From positions 2,364,808 through 2,428,807 of the forward strand of contig CM030939.1 in the NCBI GenBank assembly GCA_018136815.1: a stretch of DNA of 64,000 nt. Reading direction: 5' to 3'. The translations under genes were made by a program, and so were the position numbers. Shown here in pieces: positions 1 through 10,389 of the stretch; the first letter of the stretch is position 1, and the number at the start of each line of letters is the position of its first letter. The DNA comes from Isochrysis galbana (taxonomy: Eukaryota > Haptophyta > Isochrysidales > Isochrysidaceae). The notes beneath the pieces are model-generated. The model saw only the letters and a program-made list of their open reading frames with translations. It had not been told where the DNA came from and searched no databases.

Positions 1-480
1 GTCGAGCTGCTGGTGTGCCTGAAGCTGCGGCTGCGGCTGGGGCGCCTCTCGCGCCACACATCGCTTGCACAGCTGGAGTGGCCCCGGGTGTGGAGGCAGG
101 CGGCGCGAGCATCGCACGCATGACATGCAGGAGAGCAACGAGGGAAGGAGGGGGGAGTGCGGATGGAGGGCGTCGGAAAGGGAGCGGAGAGGGTGGAAGA
201 GAACAGGAGGAGCGGGGACGGGGTGGGGTAGGTGGGGAGAGGGAGGGAGGGAGAGAGGGGGTGGAAGGGGGGCGAAGGGGCGGGGAGAGAGACGGGGGGA
301 GAAAGAGAGAGGAGAGAGAAAAGAGAGGAGAGGAGAAGGAGTGGAGAGGGAGGGCGAGAGGACGGATGCGTGCGACGGGGAAAGCACGTACGATATCGCT
401 GGGGGAGGGCGGCTCTCTCTAGGTTTAGCCCGGTCACTCACTATGGGGGTGCGGAGGGCACCAGCTATTATGGGTAAATG
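1..480. other. Gene-free purine-rich start of window
   Basis: Positions 170-420 are almost pure G/A on the plus strand. The open frames here are low-complexity Arg/Gly/Glu strings that arise from composition. I see no gene. Confidence 0.6.
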
Positions 481-485
481 AAGGG

Positions 486-830
486 CTAAATAAGCTCCCT
501 ATAGGTTCCTGTAGGATGAATCAGCAAAAGAACTTGGGGGTTCTCCAGCGAAATTTTCGAAAAATACCGAATTTCAGGCCCTCGAAGACGGTGCGCGAAA
601 TACAGTCGGCCCCCCTCCGGTATATTTTTAGTGAGGCCCTTCATGCGAGGCACAAACATGGGCAATGACGAGGAAATTTTTTGACGCCAACTCACTGGGT
701 CTACAAGGCGTGCTTCTATGCACACTGGACCATAAGTCAAATTCATAATTTTTCACTTCAATGTGTACGAAAGTATCACAAAACTCAAGACGCTTACGTG
801 AACCACTAGTCACCGAGGGCTAGGCGCGCG
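486..830. other. AT-richer island, possible gene fragment
   Basis: This stretch is clearly less GC-rich than its surroundings. It holds two overlapping minus-strand frames (486-746 and 628-813) with ordinary amino-acid composition. Neither resembles a family I know and no exon structure is convincing. It could be a remnant of a transferred or decayed gene, or simply AT-rich spacer. Confidence 0.25.
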
Positions 831-841
831 CTCCATCGCTA

Positions 842-965
842 AAACTATAACAATAGTTTTTTAGGACTCGTCCTATAAAGCTGGGTACCTTTATCCGCCT
901 ACCGTCAGTGCACCCCTCGTGGGCGGGCACTTCACACAACAATCAATCTTGGGGGCCTTTTCGGC
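842..965 (+). repeat. Family D retroposon remnant
   Basis: It begins with AAACTATAACAATAGTTT (842-859), the hairpin that opens family D (here in the complementary orientation of its loop). Positions 900-950 match the D segment that reads CAGTGCACCC...GGGCACTTCACAC at 14836-14872 and 48836-48870. The coding-like middle of D is missing, so this is an internally deleted copy. Confidence 0.5.
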
Positions 966-1099
966 CTTCAACTCTTCAAAGAACAGCACTAACAAATCGT
1001 ACGCTGAGGCACGCTAGGCTTCAAAAAAGGCGTGCATTCACCCATGATTTTGCCGGCACCGCTTTGGAGCTGCAACGCCTCCATCCAGATGTGTTCGGC

Positions 1100-1300
1100 T
1101 GGCACGCCCCCCCCCCCCCCCGGCCGCCCCCCCCCCCCTCGAATTAGCGCGCAGGCGCTCGGAACAACGACCCCCTCGACTCAAACTCACAGGGCTGCGA
1201 CCCCCCCCCTTGACTCACTCAGCCGCACATGCAAAAACCGACCCCCCCCCCGACTCACCCCCTCTGCAACAAAAAACCGACCCCCGACTATTTATTGTTG
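1100..1300. repeat. Poly-C rich stretch
   Basis: Runs of up to 14 C alternate with GACTCA-type spacers (for example 1106-1140, 1200-1209 and 1242-1250). It is low-complexity sequence with no coding evidence. Confidence 0.6.
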
Positions 1301-1311
1301 CGCGTACTTGT

Positions 1312-2227
1312 AATCTTATGATTGGTCGCCATGGAGGGGGGCCTCGCGCCCCCCCACTCTCTCGACTCCCCTCATGGCTCATGGGGGGCGAGAACCATCC
1401 ACCCCCCTGCGCTGCCTCTTGGCATGCAGGGGGGACTCACTCAGACTGCCCAGACTCTCCAAGAGAGCCGCACACAAATCGCACGCCCTGGCCCGCGCTG
1501 GCCTGCTTGTCGCTCTGACCAACCCCTCCTCCCCCTGGGCCCCCCTGATCAGGACCCCCCAGCCAGCTCCAGTCGACCGGCAGGGGCGCGAGAGCCAGCG
1601 AGGGAGAGGCAGGAGGGGCCAGGGCCATGCCCCAGCCTCACCTGCCCCCTGAGCTGTGCTCCCAGGCCCAGGCCCCCTGCAGGCCTCCTGGGGACCTGAA
1701 GAGCGGCCGCAGGCGCGCGCCATGGCCAGAGCCGCAGGGAAGAGAGGAGGAAGAGGGAAGAGAGAGGGGAGGGGGGAGTGGCAGCTCTCCCCTCCGGCGT
1801 TAACATGTCTGCTTCTCGCCCTATTCAGGTAAGAGAAGACGGGGGCGCCAGAACCAGGAGGGAAGGGCGCCGCGGCTCGCCGCGGCCACTCGCTTCGGCG
1901 AGGAGTGATTATTAGCGCTTCTAGGCTCCCTCCCTATCACGAGTGCCCCCCCCCCCCCCCTGTGTTGTTTGTTGTTTTTACCCGAAAGGGGTTTTCTTCC
2001 AGCGTGGACTCGAGGAGAGGACGTGCTGGGGTGCGCGGGGGCGGTGCGCGGTGCGTGCCCTGGGGGGAGGACAAATATCGAGGGGAGGGGGCAGTGCCCC
2101 CTCCCTCTGGTAGCACTCGGACACCTGGCTCGTCAGGCACGGCGAGATTCCGGGACGGAAAAGTTGTGTCCGATTAGCTAGTGCTAGTGGGGTTGGCTAG
2201 GATATAACATTAATTATATTTGTTTTT
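1312..2227 (+). mobile_element. Family A short retroposon, copy 1
   Basis: This is about 900 bp and near-identical to 32001-32867. Its 3' two thirds also match the minus strand of 9496-10370. It opens with AATCTTATGATT (arms AATC/GATT, loop TTAT), followed by GGTCGCC and ATGG. It contains the hairpin GTCTTCTC...GAGAAGAC region and ends in GGCTAGGATATAACATTAAT plus a T-rich tail. No target-site duplication is visible for this copy, so its flank has probably rearranged. The proline/arginine-rich frames inside are not conserved in frame between copies. Confidence 0.75.
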
Positions 2228-3639
2228 CAATGATCAGCAATGCAGAAGTACAAGTAACAAGTAAGCTATTCTTTTGATAATCACTACTATACTTATAACA
2301 TCGCGTAACAACCTGATATTAGGCTGAGAATGACTTGATATCATGCTAAGGGAGCCGAAACCTGACGACTTGATACCTAACGGAGCATCTATGTGTGTGA
2401 TTAGTATATGTAGTATAGATTAGTAGATGATGGATAGTAGATAGTAGATAGAGAAAGGAACGTGAAGGTCTTCTTTTACCCCCCCCCCCGCCCCCGCCCC
2501 CGCCCCCCCCCCCCCGCCCCCCGCCTCCCCCGCCCGTCTTTAGCCCCGTCTTTCACTGTTTTTCTTGCAGAGGTCAGAGGTCAAAAACACCTGTCTATAG
2601 TGTCGTTCTAGAACCAAACAAATCACTATCTTTCACATGTAGGCCGGTGACTCCATGCTGCACCGCCCACTCTCTGTCCGTCGCGTGCGCCGCCGCGCCG
2701 CCATCTTCTTGCGGGCGGCGGGCGGCGCCGGCGCTTTGGCTGCTCCTCGCGCTGGGCGTGCGGACCCTCGCACCGAGACGGTGAACACACAAGCGCCTTT
2801 GTGCGGGCGTCTGCTTCTGTTCTTTGGATTCACCAACAAACTCTTGAAAAGGTCGGCTATGAGTACCGCTGCTTTTCGACTCTCTACCCCTTAGAAGGAG
2901 GGCCTGGTCGCCCTTGCCCCCCGCTCCGCCCCCCCCCCCCCCGCCCGCTCCCCCTCCCGCTCCCTCGGGACCCCCCCCCCCCCCCCCAAAGTCGGAATCT
3001 GAGTCGCCCCGGGGGGGGGGGGACGCAAGCTGGGGGCGGGCGAGTCAGATTCCGATTTCCGACCGCCGACGGCAGTGGCCATCACCGACCTTGGAGACCG
3101 TCAGTGAGAAGTATGAGGAGATGAGAAGTTTCGCCGCCCGGCGGAAGGAATCTTTGCGGGGCGCGCGGAGATCTGAGAGATGGAAGTCGAGGAGCCCGCC
3201 CACAATCTCGCAACGTCCGTAAAGAGACGCCCGTCGCAACGGCGGCGGCTTCTCTCTCTCTCTCTCTCAGTCCCTAAGGACGGGACCCAGACCTCCGAGC
3301 TGTGCAGGGCTCGCCAAACTTGGCCTTGCCGAGAGGGAGATCGACTCGCAGAGAGCTCCCCCACCCCCCCATTCAGAACCCCTCCCCCCCATTACTTCCT
3401 ATCACCTCGGGGTCCCCGGATCCCAACCTCACAGCCAACCAGACGGCGGCTCTCCATGTCTCTCTCCACTTGAACACCTTCCCTTCTTCCAAAGAAAGAT
3501 CTGCTTGTTCCTGCTCCTCTGGCCGCTCTCCGCGGGGCAACCTCCTCCCCCCCCCCCCCGGCTCTCTCTCACATCTCACTCCCTTGATTTTCCCCTCCCT
3601 CTTCTCGAGTTCCGCCTCTCTCTCTCACCCGTCGGGAAT
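2228..3639. other. Intergenic, poly-C and CT-rich tracts
   Basis: Positions 2228-2470 are AT-rich. Positions 2480-2530, 2925-2945 and 2980-2996 are C homopolymers, with a G run at 3011-3021. Positions 3250-3640 are CT-rich and may be the promoter or 5' leader of the downstream receptor gene. No frame here is convincing. Confidence 0.5.
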
Positions 3640-6600
3640 ATGATGAAGACCCCCTCTCTCTCCTCTTTCTCTCGCTGCGCGTCCCAGCCTCGTTCCATCT
3701 TTTCTCCACTCTCTGCCCCTCCCTCCCTCCCCCCCAGAGGGCCCACGTCACACACCTCCCTCGGTGCCACTCGCTCGGCAGCTCAGTCCCTCTGGCTCTT
3801 TGTCGCATCGGCCACTCGGCTGGTTGCGCATCGTGCCTGCATGATCCACCTGCCCCTGCTCGCCAGTCTCGCTGCGCAGCAGATCGTTCTGCATGCCGCA
3901 GGGCCACCTGCCGAATTCGCCCTCTTCGAGCACGCAGTGCGCAGGTTCGTTGTCGACCAGGGCGTGCCACTCAGCCTACGCTACTTGCGAGCGAGCTCGG
4001 CGCAAGCAACCTGCCGTAGTATTGGATGGAATGTCTCATGCGCCGATGACGATTTGCTCGAGCCGCGTGAACTCGACTTTGCGAACACGATTGGCCCCCT
4101 CTCACACAAGGTGCGCGAGGTGTCGCCCCATCTACACATGTACCCGGTGCTAACGACTGCCATCGTGCCAGTGTGCAATCTTCCTGCGCTCTCCTCGGCG
4201 GACCCCGCGCTCACTCTTACCACCCGAGTCCTCGCCGACATTTTCCGCTCGAACATCACACGATGGGACGATCCTCGCATTGCTGCAACCAATCCACACC
4301 TCGCAATCGCCGGCAAGCTTCCAGAGGCGGACATCCAGGTTGTAGTGCGAGCGGACGAGTCTGCAACGACCGAGGCATTCAAGGCAGCCCTCGCTCGCTT
4401 CGACCCTTCAGGCTTCGGACAGCAAATCCCGGTGTCGCCCAGCACTGAGTGGCCGACAGCAACTGTCAACAAGTGCGCCACCTCCAGCTCTGGCACCGCT
4501 CCGTGCGTCCTTGCGACGCCCTTCACCATCGGCTACACGAGTCTGGCCGAGGCCATTGCGCAAGGCCTCCACGTCAGTGCTTTACGCCTTCAGGAGGACG
4601 CCACGACGGTCGTTGCCTCCGTCGCTAGCGTGCAGGCCGCATTCTCTGCAAGCGTCTTCAGCAAAGTCGGCACGGATGAGGCCAACACAACCCTCAAGAT
4701 TGACTGTGCAGCACCGGAGCAAGCATTGGCGTGGCCAATCACCACCACGACGTACCTACTGATTCGTGACGACACGCCTCGCAACTTCGGGGATGCAGCG
4801 TGCGCCAGGCGCCGCCTCGCGGTTGCCTTTTGGCTCTGGTTTTACAAAGACCCTGTTGTGCGGGAACTCGCCGAGCACAATGGCCTCGTGGTCGTGCCTC
4901 GAGACCAGGCTTCCTCGCTCATGCAGCGGCTGGAGTCAGACATTCAGTGCGAGGGAGCGCTAACGTACATTCGTCGACGAACTGCCTCAGTATTGAGAGG
5001 CGCTGGCACGGCCCTGCTTTCCCGCCATCTTCGGTGGCATGCAGACATATATGACCACGCCATCACGGTGTACCGGCCAGCTGCAGTAGCGGATGCTCTC
5101 CTGCGCCTGCGCAACGAAACCCTCGACTTTGCGATCGTGCACGACGATGAAGTGGTTGGACTGGACACCGAAACCTTTCTAAGCGCGCCATACGCAACGA
5201 CAGCCATCGGTTTCGCCTTCTCCTTCTGCGGAAGCACGCAGGGGGGTGAAGCGTGCTTGCTCTCGAACCGGTCCCTCTCTCTCGACATGAATAGCGTCGC
5301 CGCACTGCTCAGTGGTAATATGACACACTGGCTGGACAAGAGATTGGTTGACAACAACCCATGGATGGCGCTAGAGCCATACTCATCTGTCATTGGTGCG
5401 ACGCGGGCCATCCAGCTCGTTGGCGAAGCGAGAGACTCGGAGGCGAACCAAGCGGTCCAGGCCAGCCTCCAGCGTCACGTGCCCTCTGCCAACATGGCCG
5501 CTCTTGGTGATGCTGGGCGGGCTATTCTTGCGCCGAACGGAGCTCAAGTTGCAAGCCTCGTCGCAGCGACGCCCTTTTCGATTGGAATCATAGCGTTGGG
5601 CTGTATTGAAATGCCATCCGTGCCACTGGCGTCTCTGGTCTCGCCGTGGTTCCCAAACGCCTCCGTCGCACCTTCTAGGGAGAGCGTTGAGGCATGCTAC
5701 ACGTTGGCAGCGTCGGCCCCGATTAACGGCGCGCCCGACTTCCCAGTCGCCACCGCCAGCGAATCATGCTATCCCCTGACAATTAAGGCCTCTATAGTGA
5801 GCTTGCGACACTTCTACGGGGTCGGCTGTCTAAGAGGGGGAGGGGTGGTCGAGTTTCTGCGTTGGCTTGTCGAGGCCGAGTCCATGGCCCACAAGATGGG
5901 CTGGCATGACGAGGTCTTCAATCCGGCTTTTGCGCACGAGCTCGCTGCACTGGCTTGGCTAAGCGAAATTCAATGTGACGGGGCGAGTTGGCTTGCGTCG
6001 CGTATCATCAAGAATCTGCTGGCGGCATCGATGGTCAGCCTCGTATGGGCTGTCATGATCATTTCCATTGTAGTTGTGGTCGTATGGGAAGTCTGGGCGT
6101 TGTTCCATTGGAAGACGGCCATGAAAGGATCGCAGCCGGTGTTCCATCTAATCATCGGATTAGGCTTGTTGTTGGCGATGGCTGCTGGCGCCCTGTCCAC
6201 TGCGGACTACGGCGGGCACGTGGCGAACAAGGCAGTTCCGATTGGTGCTCCCGGTCGCTACCCAGACCTTGATGTGGGGTGCGTGCGGCAGGTTTGGTAC
6301 TACTTCCTTGGAAACTCGCTTGTTTTGGGCGCACTCGTTGCCAAGCTGTGGCGGGTGACTATGCTCTTCGTCAATCCGGAGATGCGGGATGTCAAAGTGC
6401 CCATCTCCATGTTCTTACGCTTTGTCGGCGCTATTGTATTGCTCAATGTCTCAATCCTTGTGCCTTGGACCGCAATAGCACCCCCATACTATCGCTTGGA
6501 GATTTATTCCAACCTCGACGAAGAACTTGAGGAGTGGCGCGGCTCATGCGAGTTGCTTCCTCGGGGCTCCTTGCCATACGCTATTACGATGGTCGCAGTA

Positions 6601-7320
6601 CACTTGGCCCTCATCTATGCGGGCCTCTTTCTGAGCCATCGCTCACGCAACGTCAATGTTCGGTACACGGAGGGCAAATCTATCGACTTCATTTTGTGGC
6701 AATACGTGCAGATGATGATGATTGCAGTGACGGCAGGCGCGCTAGTCTATCCCTTCTCATCTCATGGCTCACCAATCGCTTTCTTTTGGGTCAAGATAGC
6801 AGTTCCAATGAGCTTGTACGTCACGGTGATGGCATCGTTGCTCTTACATCATGTGGTCGCGTGGTATAGAATGTCGAAAGAAGAGCGCACCGCGCTTTCG
6901 GTAGGGAGCCACACGCCGGACACCATTGCACCTGTGTGCATGCCTCTATACCGATTGTGGGAACGAATCGCAGCTCATTTCCCTCGTCTTGGTCGCCATC
7001 CCCGCCGGTCGATGCGCATTCTGCCACGGGCGAGCGCTCATGAGGGGGAGACTCCCTCGGTTTTGGCACCCAAGAAAGCGTCTACTATGCTCTCTCGTCA
7101 GGCGACCTTGCATGCTTTATCGACAGCGAATAGTAAAGAGAGCGCCGATGCAGGTGCATACTCAGCAACGCATGGGTCGGAGCGTCCAGTCATGGCTATG
7201 GCTATGGAGCAGTTAAATGAGGCCAACGAAGAAATATCGGAATTGAGGGAGCGCAACAACAACCTACTATCTGAGCTTTGCGAAGTTCGGGCACAACTTT
7301 CTCAACTCATGAAAGAGTAG
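3640..7320 (+). CDS. Class C (GABA-B type) GPCR with two PstS-like ectodomains
   Basis: This is a single-exon frame of 1226 aa from the ATG at 3640. The next in-frame ATG at 3841 starts MIHLPLLASLAAQQ, a good signal peptide, and may be the true start. The ectodomain holds two tandem segments resembling the phosphate-binding protein PstS. The first has IFRSNITRWDDPRIAATNP (about residue 200) and a VVRADESATTEAF segment comparable to the PstS HRSDGSGTT loop. The second has ALLSGNMTHWLDKRL (about residue 554). Residues about 793-1076 form seven hydrophobic helices like GABA-B receptors, with a conserved Cys before helix 3 (GCVRQVWYYF). A short cytoplasmic tail ends in a heptad coiled coil (EQLNEANEEISELRERNNNL). 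I infer plasma-membrane sensing, possibly of phosphate or another small anion, with the coiled coil mediating dimerisation as in GABA-B. The GPCR assignment is solid, while the ligand is a guess. Confidence 0.85.
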   Translation: MMKTPSLSSFSRCASQPRSIFSPLSAPPSLPPRGPTSHTSLGATRSAAQSLWLFVASATRLVAHRACMIHLPLLASLAAQQIVLHAAGPPAEFALFEHAVRRFVVDQGVPLSLRYLRASSAQATCRSIGWNVSCADDDLLEPRELDFANTIGPLSHKVREVSPHLHMYPVLTTAIVPVCNLPALSSADPALTLTTRVLADIFRSNITRWDDPRIAATNPHLAIAGKLPEADIQVVVRADESATTEAFKAALARFDPSGFGQQIPVSPSTEWPTATVNKCATSSSGTAPCVLATPFTIGYTSLAEAIAQGLHVSALRLQEDATTVVASVASVQAAFSASVFSKVGTDEANTTLKIDCAAPEQALAWPITTTTYLLIRDDTPRNFGDAACARRRLAVAFWLWFYKDPVVRELAEHNGLVVVPRDQASSLMQRLESDIQCEGALTYIRRRTASVLRGAGTALLSRHLRWHADIYDHAITVYRPAAVADALLRLRNETLDFAIVHDDEVVGLDTETFLSAPYATTAIGFAFSFCGSTQGGEACLLSNRSLSLDMNSVAALLSGNMTHWLDKRLVDNNPWMALEPYSSVIGATRAIQLVGEARDSEANQAVQASLQRHVPSANMAALGDAGRAILAPNGAQVASLVAATPFSIGIIALGCIEMPSVPLASLVSPWFPNASVAPSRESVEACYTLAASAPINGAPDFPVATASESCYPLTIKASIVSLRHFYGVGCLRGGGVVEFLRWLVEAESMAHKMGWHDEVFNPAFAHELAALAWLSEIQCDGASWLASRIIKNLLAASMVSLVWAVMIISIVVVVVWEVWALFHWKTAMKGSQPVFHLIIGLGLLLAMAAGALSTADYGGHVANKAVPIGAPGRYPDLDVGCVRQVWYYFLGNSLVLGALVAKLWRVTMLFVNPEMRDVKVPISMFLRFVGAIVLLNVSILVPWTAIAPPYYRLEIYSNLDEELEEWRGSCELLPRGSLPYAITMVAVHLALIYAGLFLSHRSRNVNVRYTEGKSIDFILWQYVQMMMIAVTAGALVYPFSSHGSPIAFFWVKIAVPMSLYVTVMASLLLHHVVAWYRMSKEERTALSVGSHTPDTIAPVCMPLYRLWERIAAHFPRLGRHPRRSMRILPRASAHEGETPSVLAPKKASTMLSRQATLHALSTANSKESADAGAYSATHGSERPVMAMAMEQLNEANEEISELRERNNNLLSELCEVRAQLSQLMKE

Positions 7321-7674
7321 GGCCATGTCTCCAGGGGTGTTGCGAGAAAGGGGAGGGGCGTTTTGGGTGCGCGCTATACGCAGCGCGCCCAATCCCTCAT
7401 CTCTCCTTGGTTCAGCAGCTCCGGACCCCCCCTCTCGTGGAAATTAAGGCCGGGTCCCGAAAGCTCCCTTCATTTCTTTCGAGCTCTTTCTTTCTCGCCC
7501 GTCTCCATTTCTCGCTCCTCGTTCTTCCGTCACTTATCTCCCCCACCCCCCCATTTTACCAGTGTATTCTTGGTGTCGTCTTCGTACTCTGTTGTAGGTC
7601 GGTCAAATAGCTATTTTAACTTCTAACTTCAACTTCTAAGGGTGAAAATTAAGCAAGTTGAGATTTAGGGTTCT
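7321..7674. other. 3' flank of the receptor gene
   Basis: This is CT-rich to AT-rich sequence holding the presumed 3' UTR. I see no gene. Confidence 0.5.
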
Positions 7675-7929
7675 TCACGAGATTTTTTGGATATGCTGAG
7701 AGGATAGGTGTAACAAGCACATATCCGGTTCCCTTTGGGCCCCAGACCCCCCACGGTAGCCCCCACAGCGATGCGTAACTGTCGAACATGCGATGACTAC
7801 AGGCTCGTAGGCAGAGGGCCGTTCGATCGAGCCGGCAGCTGACGCGGTCGTGAAAGGGTCGTTGACTGTTGCTTGCGGGAAGATGTCTGAAAGATCATAG
7901 TAAGAGTCGGGTCTGAGAGGGTCTGCCAT
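7675..7929 (-). CDS. Duplicated short coding segment, copy 1
   Basis: The minus-strand frame begins MADPLRPDSYYDLSDIFPQA and runs through GSIERPSAYEPVVIACST. It matches the plus-strand frame at 8909-9055 over about 49 codons and about 30 bp of 5' leader, so the two are an inverted duplication about 980 bp apart. Similarity ends abruptly after the codons for IACST (DNA ...TTCGACAG) in both copies, which suggests an exon end or a chimeric junction. I do not recognise the family. The rest of this frame (to 7675) is probably not coding. Confidence 0.4.
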   Translation of the reverse strand: MADPLRPDSYYDLSDIFPQATVNDPFTTASAAGSIERPSAYEPVVIACSTVTHRCGGYRGGSGAQREPDMCLLHLSSQHIQKIS

Positions 7930-8908
7930 CGGGCGCTATCTATGAGCGATGAGGTAGACTGAAGGTCTTTCCCCCCCCCCTATGTGACTTCTTTCCCCAC
8001 TCTAATAATAGAGTCATCAAGGATCGCAGCTCACTGCATCTCGCGTGTCTTCGGAATCATTCCCTCGCTTTCGTTGTTGTTGCAGATTGTTTCTCTTTCT
8101 CCGTTGATTACCGCTATCTGCAGGAGACGAGACGCGTGTCGTCTGCGGTTGCACCCACCGCAACACCCGAGCAAAACTCCTGTAAAAGGGAGAAATGGGT
8201 GGGACGATGCGTACAAATAGGTCGCCGCGTCAAGCTTCCGAATTTGTGCTCAAAGGGCCCACGGGTGCTCTCGTCTTCTATTTTAAGCGCCGCCTTCAAC
8301 GTCTGGTTTCTCGGTTATCTTTGGTTTCTCTCGCCTTGTAGTTCTAATTCTGGATTTCTTCTATTTCGGTTATTCTGTTCTCCTTCCATGCAACTCGTCG
8401 AGACGACTCGAATTTAGTCGGGGAGTGTCGTATTCCATACGAGGACAGACTTTTACTTTTAGCCGTGAGCTATTTTAACTCTCAAGGTCTCGTTGATGGG
8501 TATACCGCCTCTTCTCCTACTTTCGCTTGATGACATCAAACGTTCCACGATTGTCGTCCGTCTTCTGTTATACCTCGGTCGCAGCTCCCCCAGCGAGGTT
8601 TGCCCTCGTTGTTCCGTCCCCTCTGTCGCATGTCCGTGCGCTGCTAAGTTGCCTTGGTGCCGACGTTCGGTCGTCCGTCCAAGTGTGGTTAGTTTTCGCC
8701 CCGTTTGGTTTAGTTTGTGTGTCTCTGTTGATCAGCAACTTTTTGAGTCCCCGCGTTGTAGCCCCTTGTGTCTACCTTGGACCTAAGAAGCTCTCATTCT
8801 CATTCTCTCTCTCTTCCACTAGCTCGCTAGCTAGCCTCGTCTCTACTCTCCGACGCCGCGCGTCGCAATCCTCAGAACCTCCGTCTACCTCTTCGCTCGA
8901 AGCGCTCG
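7930..8908. other. Spacer between the inverted coding segments
   Basis: This lies between two head-to-head copies of the same N-terminal coding segment, so it could serve as a bidirectional promoter region. It is T-rich and CT-rich on the plus strand from 8340 to 8830. No convincing gene is visible. Confidence 0.4.
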
Positions 8909-9060
8909 ATGGCAGACAATGACAACTACTCCTACCATGACCTCTCTGACATTTTCCCGCCCGCAACCAACAACGACTCTTTTACGGCCGCGTCAGCTGC
9001 CGGCTCGATCGAACGGCCCTCTGCCTACGAGCCTGTAGTCATCGCATGTTCGACAGGGTC
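8909..9060 (+). CDS. Duplicated short coding segment, copy 2
   Basis: The frame starts MADNDNYSYHDLSDIFPPA and shares GSIERPSAYEPVVIACST with the minus-strand segment at 7675-7929. Synonymous and conservative differences between the copies (for example YYDLSDIF versus YHDLSDIF) suggest past coding constraint. Downstream sequence after TTCGACAG differs between copies, and 200 bp further on a hAT-like element begins at 9258. The function is unknown. It may be a first exon or a truncated gene. Confidence 0.4.
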
Positions 9061-9495
9061 GAACTCGGGACGGTGTTCGTGCGCATTTCTGCGACGCGCC
9101 GTCCTCGCCGTATGCGTGGGGGCGTCCGGGCGAGCGCGCTCGGGGTATGGGCGTGACGGCGCATCTAATGGACCCCCTTGGGTCCTTCCATCGCCTCAGA
9201 TCAGGCAGAGATGCCCAGTCAGTCACCCAGGCGGCCGGTGGAGGGATCCCTCTAGATCCTAGATGGGAAATACAGTGGGGGAGAATGCAAATACAGTAAA
9301 TACAGTCTGTATTTGGCCTTCGTACAAATACAGTGAAATACAGTCCCCAAATACAGTAGGTTTTTTTTTCCTTTTCTCTTTTTTTTTTTCCTTTTCTCCA
9401 TATCTCTCTCGCGACTCGCGACTCGCCCCTCGCCCCCGTTGCCACTTGCCAACTACGAGCGCGCGCCGCCGCCCCCCTCCCACCCCTCTGCCAGA

Positions 9496-10370
9496 TTTTT
9501 AAAATAATCAATGTTATATCCTAGCCAACCCCACTAGCTAATTGGACACAACTTTTCCGTCCCGGAATCCCGCCATGCCTGACGAGCCAGGTGTCCGAGT
9601 GCTACCGGGGGGTGGGGGCACTGCCCCCTCCCCTCGATATTTGTCCTCCCCCCAGTGCACGCACCGACCCCGCGCACCCCAGCGCGTCCTCTCCTCGAGT
9701 CCACGCTGGGGGAAAACCCCTTTCGGGTAAAAGCAACGCGGGGGGGGGGGGGGCATTCGTGAGATAGGGGCCCAGAAGCGCTAATCTCCCTCGCTAGTGC
9801 GAGTGGCCGCGGCGAGCCGCGGCCCTTCCCTCCTGGCTCTGGCGCCCCCGTCTTCTCTTACCCAAACGGGGCGAGAAGACACGTCACTGCCGGAGGGGAG
9901 AGCTGCCGCTCCCCCCTCCCCTCCCTCTTTCCTTTTCCTCCTCTCTTCCCTGCGGCGGGGGCCCATGGCGCGCGCCTGCGGCCCCTCGCTCAGGTCCCCA
10001 GATGGCCTGCAGGGCCTGGGAGCACAGCTCAGGGGGCAGGTGAGGCTGGGGCATGGCCCTGGCCCCTCCTGCCTCTCCCTCGCTGGCGCTCCGAGCCCCT
10101 GCGGGTCGACTGGAGCTGGCTGGGGGGTCCTGAACAGGGGGGCCCAGGGGGAGGAGGGGCTGGTCAGAGGAATGGGCAGGCCACGACGGGCCAGGGCGGG
10201 CGAGTCAGGCGGGCCTGTGAGGAGAGGAATAGGTCAGCAGGGCTGTGTGCTCCTGGCAAGCCATCAGGCGTGCCAGGAGAGTGGGTGGATCCTCCCCCAT
10301 GGCAGGGGAGGAGTGGAGAGAGAGGGGGGCTCGTGCCCCCCCATGGGCGAACTAAGTATAAACTTAGTTG
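9496..10370 (-). mobile_element. Retroposon with B-type 5' end and A-type 3' end
   Basis: This 875 bp insertion is read on the minus strand. It is flanked by the 16 bp direct repeat CCACCCCTCTGCCAGA (9480-9495 and 10371-10386). Its 5' end (right side) carries the perfect hairpin AACTAAGTTTATACTTAGTT (10350-10369), followed by CGCCCATGG. Its 5' third matches family B (16765, 42184, 63161), while its 3' half matches family A (1312, 32001) and ends ATATAACATTGATTATTTT. It therefore joins two families. It interrupts the hAT-like element three bases before the ATG of its ORF. Confidence 0.85.
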
Positions 10371-10389
10371 CCACCCCTCTGCCAGAGCC

